Assembly (NCBI RefSeq): GCF_019131995.1
Contig: NZ_JAHONA010000003.1
Location: forward strand, 62,001-126,000
Length of the DNA stretch: 64,000 nucleotides
DNA from: Collinsella aerofaciens
Lineage (GTDB): Bacteria; Actinomycetota; Coriobacteriia; Coriobacteriales; Coriobacteriaceae
Direction: 5' to 3'
Made by a program: the position numbers and the translations under genes. Position 1 is the stretch's first letter. Each line of letters starts with the position of its first letter. This document shows, in pieces, positions 8,490 through 16,909 of the stretch. The notes under the pieces were generated by a model that searched no databases, was not told where the DNA came from, and saw nothing but the letters and a program-made list of their open reading frames with translations.

Positions 8490-9149
8490 CTAAGAAAGCG
8501 TGAGCAGCTCCGGCAGCTGGTCGATAATCTTGTCCGCGGCATCCTGGCTAAAGCCAAAGCGTTCCTCGCGCTTGGCAATGACTGTCAGGCCGGCTCGCTT
8601 GCCAGCGGTGATGCCAGGCACCGAATCCTCGACGCAGCAGCAGCGATTCGCGGGCAGCCCCAGCAGGTCCAGCGCATGCAGGTAGATGTCGGGCTCGGGC
8701 TTGCTCTCCTTAAACTGCTCGCCGCTCACCACATACTCAAAGGCATCCGACAGCCCGCATGCGTTGAGCACTTCCTCGATGCTATCCATGGGAGACGAGC
8801 TGGCAAGCGCCACGCGAACGCCACGGCGCGGCAGCTCTCGAATCGTATCCACGGCGCCTGGGTTAATCAAAGCCTGATAGTCGCGCGGACGCTTATGCGC
8901 CCACTCGTTCCAACGGGCCAACGCTTCCTCGCCAGTGAAATGCCCCTTACCGGCGCGCTCAAACCAATCGACCAGCATATGCAGGAAGAACTGGTGCGAA
9001 GTACCGACCTGCCCATTCAACTCCTCTTGAGTCAGGTTAAGCCCAAGCTCCTTGGCAAACGCGGCAGTCTCGCCCAGGTAGTAATACTCGGTATCGACAA
9101 TCACGCCGTCCATGTCAAAGATAACGGCGTCGAACGGAAATGCGGACAC
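8490..9149 (-). CDS. HAD-superfamily phosphatase (beta-phosphoglucomutase-like)
   Basis: This subfamily IA HAD hydrolase has 219 residues: motif I 'FDMDGVIVDTE' near the N-terminus, a helical cap, motif II 'LASSS', motif III lysine in 'KESKPEPDIY', and motif IV 'CCVEDSVPGITAG'. The VEDS/G motif and cap size resemble beta-phosphoglucomutase and related sugar phosphatases. The GTG at 9149 is chosen because AGGGAGGG lies just upstream. Longer in-frame starts would run through the terminator at 9161-9190. The exact substrate cannot be told. Confidence 0.8.
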   Translation of the reverse strand: MSAFPFDAVIFDMDGVIVDTEYYYLGETAAFAKELGLNLTQEELNGQVGTSHQFFLHMLVDWFERAGKGHFTGEEALARWNEWAHKRPRDYQALINPGAVDTIRELPRRGVRVALASSSPMDSIEEVLNACGLSDAFEYVVSGEQFKESKPEPDIYLHALDLLGLPANRCCCVEDSVPGITAGKRAGLTVIAKREERFGFSQDAADKIIDQLPELLTLS

Positions 9150-9160
9150 GGCACCCTCCC

Positions 9161-9190
9161 TAACAAAAGGGCGCCCGCAAGCGGACGCCC
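9161..9190 (-). terminator. Rho-independent terminator after the Cof-type gene
   Basis: GGGCGTCCGC and GCGGGCGCCC pair with one G-T wobble and are followed by TTTTGTTA on the minus strand. It sits between the two HAD genes and so argues against N-terminal extension of the downstream one. Confidence 0.7.
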
Positions 9191-9212
9191 GAGCCATGCA
9201 CTATCGGCGATT

Positions 9213-10055
9213 CTAACCCAGCAGCTTATCCAGCGCCACCGCAATGCCGTCTTCGTTATTATTGGCGGTCACCATCTGGGCTACAGCCTTGACCTCATCG
9301 ACGGCGTTGCCCATGGCAACACCGGTGCCGGCCCACTCAATCATGGACTTGTCGTTCTGGCCGTCGCCAAACGAGACGACCTCGCTGGCATCGATGCCGA
9401 GCTTGGGCAGGGCACCCTCGAGCGCGCGGGCCTTGTCGATACCAGGCGCCGTGTACTCAAAGTACCAGTCGGCCGTAAACATGCCCGAAAGCGTCTGGGT
9501 AAAGGGCGCATACATCTCCTCGTAATGCGCCTGCAGGTAGGCCGGATCGCCTGCCGTCAGCAGCTTGTCTACGGGATAAGTGTCCACGACCTCATGCAAG
9601 CTCTCGACCTCGCGGATCTTAAGGTCGCAGGCATCGCGCTCGTATTTGACGATATTCTTCTGCGAGCCGTCCGGCAGTGTAATCATGCAGCGATACGAGT
9701 CCTCTACATGCAGGTCGCGCCCGAGCGAGATCATGGGGATCACATCATAGTTTTGCAGGTGATCAATCAGACGGTGCAGTTCGTCAGCTGGCATGGCCTG
9801 GTCAAAAAGGACCTCATCGGTCTGAGCGTCGACAACATGCGCGCCATTGAAAGCGACTAGCAGACCGTCATGGTTTTGGAGGTCGAGCTCCTGTGCCAGA
9901 GCATGTAGCCCCCATGCGGGACGACCCGAAGCCAAGATGAGCTTAATGCCCGACTCCTGCGCCGCGAGCAGCTTTTCGCGCGTACGCGGGCTGATCACCT
10001 TCTGATCGTTGGTGAGCGTACCATCGATATCCATTGCGATGGCTTTAATTGCCAT
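9213..10055 (-). CDS. Cof-type HAD-IIB family phosphatase
   Basis: This 280-residue protein has HAD motif I 'AMDIDGTL', motif II 'LASGRP', a large type IIB cap, and the C-terminal 'VVSFGDGQNDKSMIEWAGTGVAMGNA' motif typical of Cof/YbhA-like phosphatases of sugar phosphates or cofactors. GGAGGCAC precedes the ATG. It is followed by its own terminator, so it is probably monocistronic. Family assignment is firm, substrate unknown. Confidence 0.85.
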   Translation of the reverse strand: MAIKAIAMDIDGTLTNDQKVISPRTREKLLAAQESGIKLILASGRPAWGLHALAQELDLQNHDGLLVAFNGAHVVDAQTDEVLFDQAMPADELHRLIDHLQNYDVIPMISLGRDLHVEDSYRCMITLPDGSQKNIVKYERDACDLKIREVESLHEVVDTYPVDKLLTAGDPAYLQAHYEEMYAPFTQTLSGMFTADWYFEYTAPGIDKARALEGALPKLGIDASEVVSFGDGQNDKSMIEWAGTGVAMGNAVDEVKAVAQMVTANNNEDGIAVALDKLLG

Positions 10056-10545
10056 ATGTGCCTCCTTGCATCGTTTTTATCGCGCACTATCTTATCCGAG
10101 CCGGGGCACGTTCGCACGGCGCGCGTATGACGGTTGCAAAACCACCCCATTTGAAACAAAGACAAAAAAGTACTTGCAAAGACGCGTTCCGACATATAAG
10201 TTGATAAAAGACCGCCGTTGCGGTTTTAAGTAGATCGAGCATATGAAGTTTCAGTTTTTAGCGTGTAAGAGAAAGAAGATCGGCAAAGTACAGCCCCAAA
10301 CGCAATGACAACTTAATGAGGTAACTGCCACATGTGAGGCACCCGGGGCATTGCTGTCTCGATTTTGAGCACGATGCCTTCCGCCTTGCATGGGCCGTTC
10401 CATCCCGCCCCTGCAGCAACTGCCTCACGGGCTCATTGAAAACCGCATAGCACCCCAACGTCAGCACATCACCCACGGCAAGCACATCACTCACGACAAC
10501 CAACACATCAACAAACAGCACGAACATCAACCGATTGGAGAAGCT
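10056..10545. other. Gene-free region ahead of the ClpP-VirD4 operon
   Basis: This stretch of about 490 bases holds no gene I can support. It is AT-richer near 10140-10290. It contains a run of CACATCA repeats (about 10460-10520) just before the first gene of the module. A possible leftward antisense frame here resembles no family. A promoter for the operon is expected, but I see only weak matches (TTGCAA near 10173). Confidence 0.5.
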
Positions 10546-11436
10546 ATGACAAACCACCACGCTGAAGACGGCGATAAGAAAAGCATTCTGGATGCCCGCA
10601 TTGAGCGAGCATATGCAAACGAATATGACGCCGCCTTTGCCGCCGCGACCATCAAGAACTACGCGTCGCTACCGCTCGCGACGATCTTGGCCGACCACCC
10701 TCAACTGCTGAAGCGCTGCACAAAGATCATGGGCGACCCCGACATTCGCAAGCTGACAGACCCCTATGCCCCAAAACGCGACAACGATTCGTACGTTCTT
10801 ACCGTAGGCTGCCTAGCCCATATGCTTACGGCGCTTGACACGAAACTCAAGCTCGAATGGGAACCCGACGAGCGTCATGAACTCGAAAGCAAGCGGAACA
10901 CCCTGCGCACCGCACTGTTCCTTCCGTTGGACGGCCTCAAGCGCTGCAACGTCGAGCTCAATACACAGGCGCGGCAAAAGCCCGGGACCACGGGGCAGAA
11001 AACTCCAAGACCCCATGCGGCCATCGTCGACCGCAACCGATATAACCGCATGACCGCGCATTTTTCTGCCGAGGGAACAGCCATAAGGACGCTAATCGAC
11101 CTGCTGTGCCTCCTGAGCATCAACGAGCTATTTGAGGGCTATCTCGCCCTTGTTCCCGCGACGGCACCCAAGTCGGTAGCAAAGATCATCGAGACCTGCA
11201 GACGCCAGTTTGAGCGCCATCGCAATGGCAGCGAGATGAACGCCAGCATCGCGCAGTACTACGCGGCTCATTACAAAAATGACGGATGTGCCCCTGTCGA
11301 GCATCAGCTGCGGCTCGCCTACACCACGCCCGCCGCAACGCTCTATCGCTTTGGAGCCCTTGGCGCTTGCGAGCCGCACGAACAGGCAGTCTGCCCCACA
11401 ACCGAGCTCGATCTCAGGCTCGGACGAACCCTGTAG
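10546..11436 (+). CDS. Uncharacterised protein, first gene of the ClpP-VirD4 module
   Basis: I do not recognise this 296-residue protein. It is soluble, mostly helical in appearance and basic in the middle (a segment rich in K, R, P and Q around residues 150-175). It has no signal peptide or membrane helix. The ATG at 10546 is chosen because TTGGAGAAG precedes it. The frame is open further upstream, but that part is made of CACATCA repeats and has no ribosome site. It ends 63 bases before the ClpP-like gene on the same strand, so an operon is likely. It could be an adaptor or substrate-recognition partner, which is pure inference. Confidence 0.75.
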   Translation: MTNHHAEDGDKKSILDARIERAYANEYDAAFAAATIKNYASLPLATILADHPQLLKRCTKIMGDPDIRKLTDPYAPKRDNDSYVLTVGCLAHMLTALDTKLKLEWEPDERHELESKRNTLRTALFLPLDGLKRCNVELNTQARQKPGTTGQKTPRPHAAIVDRNRYNRMTAHFSAEGTAIRTLIDLLCLLSINELFEGYLALVPATAPKSVAKIIETCRRQFERHRNGSEMNASIAQYYAAHYKNDGCAPVEHQLRLAYTTPAATLYRFGALGACEPHEQAVCPTTELDLRLGRTL

Positions 11437-11499
11437 CCCGCCAGCCCCTCCGCGGGCAACAATCCTATTCCACAACACAACCAACAGAAAGGAGTCCTC

Positions 11500-12117
11500 A
11501 TGGACACCAATCATTCCCCCATCATCAGCCCCCTCACCATGCGTGAATCCGCCCGAGGCATCACGCTCACCAGCATTTACGATGAGATGCTCGCCCGTCG
11601 CGAGCTCTCCGTCATGGGAAACATCGAAACCCCGATGGCCCACGACCTATGCCAGCAGATCCGCCTGCTCGATGCCACCGACCCCAGCCGCCCCATCACC
11701 ATATTTGTCGCCAGCGCCGGCGGAAGCGTGCGATCGGGCCTTGCGATCTATGACGCCATGCGCCTCGCATCGTGCCCCATCCGCACCGTCTGTCTGGAAT
11801 TCGCCGCGTCCATGGGCGCCGTGATCTTTATGGGCGGCGACGATCGCCGTATGGCGCCCCATGCAGAGCTCATGATTCACGACCCGCTGATCCCCCAGGG
11901 GGCAGGCGGCTCGGCACTTGCGCTGCAAGAAACCAGCCGGCGTCTCATGCAGACCCGCAAGACCCTCACGCAAATCCTCTCGGACCGCAGCGGCCTCACG
12001 CCCAAGCGCATCCAGTCCCTCACTGCAAAAGACACCTACCTTTCGGCCGAGCGCGCCGTCGAGCTCGGCTTTGCCCACGAAATCCTCTCGACCACCAAGG
12101 AGGTCGCCCATGTCTAA
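11500..12117 (+). CDS. ClpP-like serine protease of the ClpP-VirD4 module
   Basis: This 205-residue ClpP/crotonase-fold peptidase has an intact triad by position: S104 in 'FAASMGA', H127 in 'LMIHDP', D178 in 'AKDTYLSA'. It also has the 'SAGGSVRSGLAIYD' oxyanion segment. The N-terminus and the region around 130-150 differ from housekeeping ClpP, and no Clp ATPase is adjacent. A good SD (AAAGGAG) precedes the ATG. Its last 8 bases overlap the start of the VirD4-like gene, which implies translational coupling. Phage head-maturation proteases share the fold, but no phage gene is nearby. Confidence 0.85.
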   Translation: MDTNHSPIISPLTMRESARGITLTSIYDEMLARRELSVMGNIETPMAHDLCQQIRLLDATDPSRPITIFVASAGGSVRSGLAIYDAMRLASCPIRTVCLEFAASMGAVIFMGGDDRRMAPHAELMIHDPLIPQGAGGSALALQETSRRLMQTRKTLTQILSDRSGLTPKRIQSLTAKDTYLSAERAVELGFAHEILSTTKEVAHV

Positions 12118-13414
12118 CCTCGCCAGCCGCCTCGCCGCATCTAAGTCCGCATCGTCCACCATCCTCGCCAAGGATCGAACGCTTTCCTGCGACACCCGCC
12201 AAACGGGACTCAACAACAACGCACTTGTGATCGGCCCCTCGGGAGCCGGCAAGACCCGAAACGTCCTCAAGCCCAACCTGCTGCAAATGAACGCAAGCTA
12301 CATCGTGCTCGACACCAAAGGCACGCTCTGTCGCGAAGTGGGACCCGTGCTGGCAGCCCACGGTTACCGCGTGCAATGTCTCAACTTCGCCGACCTCAAC
12401 ACCGTCCCGGCCCTTGCGCCCGGCATCGAGCGCTGCGGCTACAACCCCCTGAGGCACATTCGCCGCAAGGCGGACGGCAGGCCCAACCAGCAGGACATCC
12501 TCTCGGTGGCAAAGGCCATCTGCCCCATCGAGGACAACAACCAGCCTTTTTGGGATCATGCGGCGGCAAACCTGCTGTCGTGTCTTATCGCCTACGTCAC
12601 CGAACAGCTACCCGCCGACGAGCAGACGATCAGCTCGGTCATCAAGCTGATCGAGCACCTGCAGGACGGTGCCACGGGTCGATTGTTTGACGACCTGATC
12701 ACGACCGACCCCCAAAGCTATGCCCTCTCGCTATGGCGGCGCTACGCCATTACGCAAAATGCCGAGCGCATGCACGCGAGCATCGTCGGCATCCTTGCCG
12801 AAAAGGTCATGTGTCTGGGATTCGACGGTGCGGCACAGCTCTATCGTGAGTGCCATCAGGTGGACTTCGCTTCCATGGGACACACCCCCTGCGCCCTGTT
12901 TGTAACCGTGAGCGATATTGACCGCAATCTCGATCCGCTGACCGGCCTCTTTATTTCGCAGGCGTTTATGGGCCTCATTCGTGAGGCCGATAGGCAGCCC
13001 GACGGCAGCCTGCCCGTGCCCGTGCGCTTTATGCTCGATGACTTCGCAAATCTGCAGATCCCCCAGATCGACAACGTGCTCTCGATTATCCGAAGCCGCA
13101 ACATCTGGGCAACGCTGCTGCTGCAGTCGACCAACCAGCTCGATGCGCTCTATGGCGAGGCACGCGCACGCTCCATCATGGGCAACTGCGACACGCATCT
13201 GGTGCTGGCGTTCCAGGATCCCGAGAGTGCCCGGGTGTTTTCCGACCGCGCCGACGCGCTGCCCAGCACGCTCATGGCGACGCCGATTGATCGCTCGTGG
13301 CTCTTTGTACGCGGTCGCACTCCCGAACAGGTCGAGCGCTTTAGGCTCGAAGACCATCCGCTCTACGGGGAGCTGCCCGAGGCGCAGCGAGGCCATGCGG
13401 AGGCCGAGATCTAG
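12110..13414 (+). CDS. VirD4/TraG-type conjugative coupling ATPase, soluble short form
   Basis: This 434-residue P-loop ATPase has Walker A 'GPSGAGKT' (K48), the 'VLDTKG' segment, Walker B 'FMLDDFANL' near residues 307-315 and a C-terminal RGR...HPLYGEL segment. The order matches the core of Gram-positive VirD4/TraG coupling proteins, which move DNA or protein into type IV secretion channels. The N-terminal transmembrane helices usual in that family are absent, and the protein is shorter than typical members. No relaxase, VirB4 or pilus gene is present. AAGGAGG precedes the ATG, which overlaps the ClpP-like stop. Confidence 0.85.
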   Translation: MSNLASRLAASKSASSTILAKDRTLSCDTRQTGLNNNALVIGPSGAGKTRNVLKPNLLQMNASYIVLDTKGTLCREVGPVLAAHGYRVQCLNFADLNTVPALAPGIERCGYNPLRHIRRKADGRPNQQDILSVAKAICPIEDNNQPFWDHAAANLLSCLIAYVTEQLPADEQTISSVIKLIEHLQDGATGRLFDDLITTDPQSYALSLWRRYAITQNAERMHASIVGILAEKVMCLGFDGAAQLYRECHQVDFASMGHTPCALFVTVSDIDRNLDPLTGLFISQAFMGLIREADRQPDGSLPVPVRFMLDDFANLQIPQIDNVLSIIRSRNIWATLLLQSTNQLDALYGEARARSIMGNCDTHLVLAFQDPESARVFSDRADALPSTLMATPIDRSWLFVRGRTPEQVERFRLEDHPLYGELPEAQRGHAEAEI

Positions 13415-13491
13415 GCGCAGGGTTCTCGCAGCGCGCAGCGCCCCGGCGATGTTCCACAAAGGCCGTGCGCCCCGGGACCACGGCAAAGCAA

Positions 13492-13523
13492 AGGGGCCCG
13501 CATCCAATAGGATACGGGCCCCT
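13492..13523. terminator. Bidirectional hairpin between the VirD4-like gene and pgi
   Basis: AGGGGCCCG and CGGGCCCCT pair, continued by ATCC/GGAT with one internal mismatch. It sits between two convergent genes and can end both transcripts. Confidence 0.6.
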
Positions 13524-13555
13524 GACTATAAGGCGCGATGCGTTAACAGCAGCGG

Positions 13556-15250
13556 CTACTTACGGTGAGCGCGATAGAACTCGATAAGCGCCTGGGTCGA
13601 AGCGTCCTGCTCGGCCTTGGCGGCGTCGTCGTGGAAGGCCGGGGTAATCTGCTTGGCAAGCTGCTTGCCCAGCTCAACGCCCCACTGGTCATAGGAGTCG
13701 ATGCCCCAGACCGTGCCCTCGACAAACGTGATGTGCTCGTACAGTGCGATGAGCTCGCCGAGTGCGAACGGGGTCAGCGTGTCGCCAAAGATCGAAGTCG
13801 TCGGACGGTTACCCTCAAAGCAGCGGGCCGGGACGATCTGCTCGGGCGTGCCCTCGGCACGAACCTCGTCGGCCGTCTTACCAAAGGCGAGCGCCTTGGT
13901 CTGGGCCAGGAAGTTGCCCAGGAACAGCTCGTGGACATCCTGGCCGCTGTCGGTCGCAGGGTTGGCAGTGTTGGCGAAAGCGATAAAGTCGGCCGGGACC
14001 ACCACAGTGCCCTGGTGCAGCAGCTGATAGAAGGCATGCTGGCCGTTGGTGCCGGGCTCGCCCCAGAAGATCTCACCGGTATCGGAGGTCACAGCGCTGC
14101 CGTCCCAGCGGACGTGCTTGCCGTTGGACTCCATGGTGAGCTGCTGCAGGTAGGCCGGGAAGCGGTGCAGATACTGGCAGTACGGAAGCACGGCGTGGCT
14201 CTTGGAACCGAAGAAGTTGACGTACCAGACATTGAGCAGGCCCATCAGCGCGACGGCGTTGTTCTCGAGCGGGGTGTTGCAGAAGTACTCGTCGATGGCG
14301 TGGAAGCCTTCGAGGAACTGCTGGAAGCGCTCGGGGCCGAGCACGACGATCAGCGACAGGCCCACGGCGGAGTCAACGGAATAGCGGCCACCGACCCAGT
14401 TCCAGAAACCGAAGGCGTTGGCGGGGTCGATACCGAAGGCCTCGACCTTCTCGAGTGCGGTGGAGACGGCGACGAAGTGCTTTGCCACGGCCTCGGCGTT
14501 CTGCTCATCGGAGCCGTCGATGGCGCCCTGAGCCTTGAGCTGCTCGAGCATCCAGGTCTTGACCTCGCGAGCGTTGGTGAGGGTCTCGAGCGTGGTGAAG
14601 GTCTTGGAGACGATGATCACGAGCGTAGTCTCGGGATCCAGGCCCTTGAGCTTCTCGGCCTGGTCGTTGGGGTCGATGTTGGAGATGTAGCGGCAGTCGA
14701 TACCGGCGTCGGCATAGGGACGCAGGGCCTCGTAGGCCATGACCGGGCCCAGATCGGAGCCGCCGATGCCGATGGACACCAGATGCTCGATCTTCTTGCC
14801 GGTAACGCCCTTCCACTCACCGGAGCGCACGCGCTCGGCGAAGGCATACATGCGGTCGAGGACCTCGTGCACGTCGGCGACGACATCCTGGCCGTCAACG
14901 ATGAGCTGGCCCTTCTCGCTTGCCGGACGGCGAAGCGCGGTGTGCAGAACAGCGCGGTCCTCGGTGGTGTTGATGTGCTCGCCGGAGAACATGGCGTCGC
15001 GGCGCTCCTCGAGCTTCACCTCGCGGGCAAGATCGCACAGCAGCTTGACGGTCTCATCGGTCACCAGGTTCTTGGACAGGTCAAAGTGCAGGTCACCAGC
15101 GTCAAAGCTCAGCTTGTTCACACGCTCGGGATCGGCAGCGAACCAGGCCTTGAGGTCGATGCCCTCGGCCTCGAGCTTCTCCTGATGGGCCTCGAGCGCC
15201 TTCCAAGCGGCGGTCGACGTAGCGTCGATAGGTGCGGCAACAGTTGCCAT
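13556..15250 (-). CDS. pgi: Glucose-6-phosphate isomerase
   Basis: This 564-residue enzyme interconverts glucose-6-phosphate and fructose-6-phosphate. Visible signatures are '[11 protein letters not shown]', '[10 protein letters not shown]' for phosphate binding, '[11 protein letters not shown]' and the C-terminal '[13 protein letters not shown]'. The length suits the long (E. coli-type) form. The ATG at 15250 is preceded by GGAGGACTT; an upstream Met at 15277 lacks a ribosome site. It would receive the glucose-6-phosphate made by FrlB from fructoselysine. It is probably monocistronic. Confidence 0.95.
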   Translation of the reverse strand: MATVAAPIDATSTAAWKALEAHQEKLEAEGIDLKAWFAADPERVNKLSFDAGDLHFDLSKNLVTDETVKLLCDLAREVKLEERRDAMFSGEHINTTEDRAVLHTALRRPASEKGQLIVDGQDVVADVHEVLDRMYAFAERVRSGEWKGVTGKKIEHLVSIGIGGSDLGPVMAYEALRPYADAGIDCRYISNIDPNDQAEKLKGLDPETTLVIIVSKTFTTLETLTNAREVKTWMLEQLKAQGAIDGSDEQNAEAVAKHFVAVSTALEKVEAFGIDPANAFGFWNWVGGRYSVDSAVGLSLIVVLGPERFQQFLEGFHAIDEYFCNTPLENNAVALMGLLNVWYVNFFGSKSHAVLPYCQYLHRFPAYLQQLTMESNGKHVRWDGSAVTSDTGEIFWGEPGTNGQHAFYQLLHQGTVVVPADFIAFANTANPATDSGQDVHELFLGNFLAQTKALAFGKTADEVRAEGTPEQIVPARCFEGNRPTTSIFGDTLTPFALGELIALYEHITFVEGTVWGIDSYDQWGVELGKQLAKQITPAFHDDAAKAEQDASTQALIEFYRAHRK

Positions 15251-15378
15251 AAAGTCCTCCTCAGCATACGGGCGCATACCTCCATGCGCCCGGATAATCA
15301 GATGCCCCTATTCTAGCGCAGGTCAAGACTACAATCAGCGAGCGTTGCCAATCCGCCCCCAAACGGCGACCCGCCAAA

Positions 15379-15438
15379 AAGGGACAGGTTTATTTTGGCA
15401 GGTCAAACGCTTTACCTACCAAAATTAACCTGTCCCTT
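15379..15438. repeat. GGGACAGGTT-type palindromic repeat, copy 1
   Basis: Arms 15379-15403 and 15414-15438 pair over 25 bases with two mismatches around a 10-base loop. The arm end AACCTGTCCCTT recurs at 16813-16824. It lies between pgi and the Fe-ADH-like gene, in a gap that otherwise holds no gene. Confidence 0.8.
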
Positions 15439-15449
15439 CCTGGCAGGTA

Positions 15450-16025
15450 CTAGGCCGCGGCGCAGACGCTACCGAGCAACTCTCGCAGAGGAGACCCAAT
15501 GCCCTCAAGCAGTTCGGGAGCGATAATGGCAAAAACGGGAACCTCGCCGGCTCCCACGACGGCAGGCACTTTGCCCTCCGAGACAATACATCCATAAGGG
15601 ACAAAACCGTCTTCGCCGGCATCGAGCACCGCCATTCGACGCGCGAGTTCGCGCGCAAAGCCGGCAGTATCGGCATCGCCAATCGCCAGGACAAAGTCCA
15701 CGCCTTCGTCGGTCACCAGGGCCACGGCTTCGTCGATCAGCTCGTCTCCCCCGTCGCTCTCAACCGAGTCGCAGCGAAAAAGCACGCGTTCGAGCAGGGC
15801 GCGATCAAGCGAGCCGAGTGCCGCCGAGACAAGCTCATCGCGCGTATGCTTGTCGCCGCCCAGCACGACCAGCGCCTTGGTGCCACCGTAGTGAGCGACC
15901 AATCGCCCGCACCAGCGAGCCACGTCTCCATCCGCAACAAGGCGCGTCGGCATACCAAACCCATAGTTGACCATTGTCCCCACAACCCTTCCGTGCTTTA
16001 TGGTGGTATCGATCGTTAGGCTCAT
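15450..16025 (-). CDS. Truncated iron-ADH-like N-terminal domain protein
   Basis: This 191-residue protein resembles only the N-terminal, nucleotide-binding half of Fe-dependent alcohol dehydrogenases. It has 'NYGFGMPTRLVADG', 'LVAHYGGTKALVVLGGD', and a second 'VDFVLAIGDADTAGFA' where the family has GGGSxxDxAK. The GGGS loop is degraded to GDAD, and the C-terminal iron-binding domain with its histidines is absent (family about 380-400 residues). It is therefore unlikely to be a working dehydrogenase. The ATG at 16025 has a weak SD; the ATG at 15974 starts exactly at the homologous region and may be the true start. It could be a pseudogene or a repurposed domain. Confidence 0.6.
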   Translation of the reverse strand: MSLTIDTTIKHGRVVGTMVNYGFGMPTRLVADGDVARWCGRLVAHYGGTKALVVLGGDKHTRDELVSAALGSLDRALLERVLFRCDSVESDGGDELIDEAVALVTDEGVDFVLAIGDADTAGFARELARRMAVLDAGEDGFVPYGCIVSEGKVPAVVGAGEVPVFAIIAPELLEGIGSPLRELLGSVCAAA

Positions 16026-16115
16026 GCTACGAAGCGAGCTTTTCCGAGCTGTTTCGCGCTCTTTAGGGCTGCGTTAAAATCAGATTCGATCCGACATGGC
16101 GTCCAGTTGCGACAA

Positions 16116-16739
16116 TTAGGCGGTCAAAATCCAAGGGCCAAGACGCACGAACAGGATGAGCCAGACAAAAGACAGGCAAAACCCGCCCAGCACATCCGAA
16201 ACGTAGTGCACGCCCAGATAGACACGGCTGACACCCACCGCAAGGATGACGCACGCAAGTGCAACCTCGATGGCGGCGCCGAACGGAAGGCCACACACGC
16301 CACACCGCACCAACCATATGCCATAGCCATAAAACGCCATGGCCGCCATCGAGTGGCCCGAGGGGAAGCTCAGCCCCGGTGCCTCGACAAGCCGAAATCC
16401 CTGTGGACGAGGTCGACGCACAAGTACCTTTAACAGCTGGTCGATTGCGCTGATAGCACCGACATTGAAGGCGGCCCAGACAACATGGGCCCAATTGGGC
16501 GCCCACAGCATCGCCGCGGCTAGCACACCGACGACAAACGGCAGCGACGCCAAACTCGAGGCGGCTTTCATCGCGGCCGTCAACACCGGCGACCGAAGCC
16601 TCTCGACAAGCAGCAAGTATCCCACCTCATCGATTCTTATAGCCCGTCCTTTGAGGACCTTGATCAGCAGGTAAACAAAGATCGCAAGGCACAGCACGAA
16701 CAGTATCAAAAGTGCAAGATCACCCATACCTATGGTCAT
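16116..16739 (-). CDS. PAP2-family membrane phosphatase
   Basis: This 207-residue membrane protein has several hydrophobic helices and the three PAP2 motifs: KxxxxRxRP as 'KVLVRRPRP', 'PSGHS', and SRxxxxxHxxxD as 'SRVYLGVHYVSD'. Such enzymes remove phosphate from lipid phosphates or undecaprenyl pyrophosphate at the outer face of the membrane. GAGGGGG precedes the ATG. It is divergent from the polymerase gene. Whether it acts in undecaprenyl-phosphate recycling or in phospholipid turnover is not decided by sequence. Confidence 0.85.
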   Translation of the reverse strand: MTIGMGDLALLILFVLCLAIFVYLLIKVLKGRAIRIDEVGYLLLVERLRSPVLTAAMKAASSLASLPFVVGVLAAAMLWAPNWAHVVWAAFNVGAISAIDQLLKVLVRRPRPQGFRLVEAPGLSFPSGHSMAAMAFYGYGIWLVRCGVCGLPFGAAIEVALACVILAVGVSRVYLGVHYVSDVLGGFCLSFVWLILFVRLGPWILTA

Positions 16740-16804
16740 CCATACCCCCTCAGCGTATTTAACACATTAAGGCTACCGACCCACCGTAAGCACTCGGTAA
16801 ACCG

Positions 16805-16830
16805 ACCAAAAAAACCTGTCCCTTTTTGGT
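16805..16830. repeat. GGGACAGGTT-type element, partial copy 2
   Basis: ACCAAAAA and TTTTTGGT pair around a loop containing AACCTGTCCC, the same core as at 15379-15438. It lies between the divergent PAP2 and polymerase genes, immediately before the polymerase -35 element. Confidence 0.65.
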
Positions 16831-16835
16831 AGGTT

Positions 16836-16864
16836 TTGACGGTGTCCGGTCGAGCGGGTATTAT
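16836..16864 (+). promoter_or_regulatory. Promoter of the Y-family polymerase operon
   Basis: TTGACG at 16836-16841, an exact 17-base spacer and TATTAT at 16859-16864. The SOS box begins on the last base pairs of the -10 element. Confidence 0.75.
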
Positions 16865-16880
16865 CGAACAGATATTCGAT
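16863..16880. promoter_or_regulatory. LexA-binding SOS box
   Basis: ATCGAACAGATATTCGAT contains TCGAAC-N4-ATTCGA, one base from the Gram-positive/actinobacterial consensus TCGAAC-N4-GTTCGA. It overlaps the -10 and the expected start point, so LexA binding would block transcription. Confidence 0.75.
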
Positions 16881-16909
16881 AAGAACATGTGTTTGATGAA
16901 AGGACACGG

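Noticed and set aside
10243..10308. 21-codon leader-like frame ahead of the ClpP-VirD4 operon
   Set aside because: Poor ribosome site and no evidence of linked regulation.
10390..10545. N-terminal extension of the first ClpP-VirD4 module protein
   Set aside because: It consists largely of CACATCA repeats and no SD precedes it; the SD is at 10535-10541 before ATG 10546.
10258..10560. Minus-strand Cys-rich 100-residue frame
   Set aside because: No ribosome site, and it overlaps the start of a better supported gene; the CxxC pattern is likely chance.
13565..15316. 583-codon plus-strand frame opposite pgi
   Set aside because: Antisense to a clear glucose-6-phosphate isomerase; long open antisense frames are common in GC-rich coding DNA.
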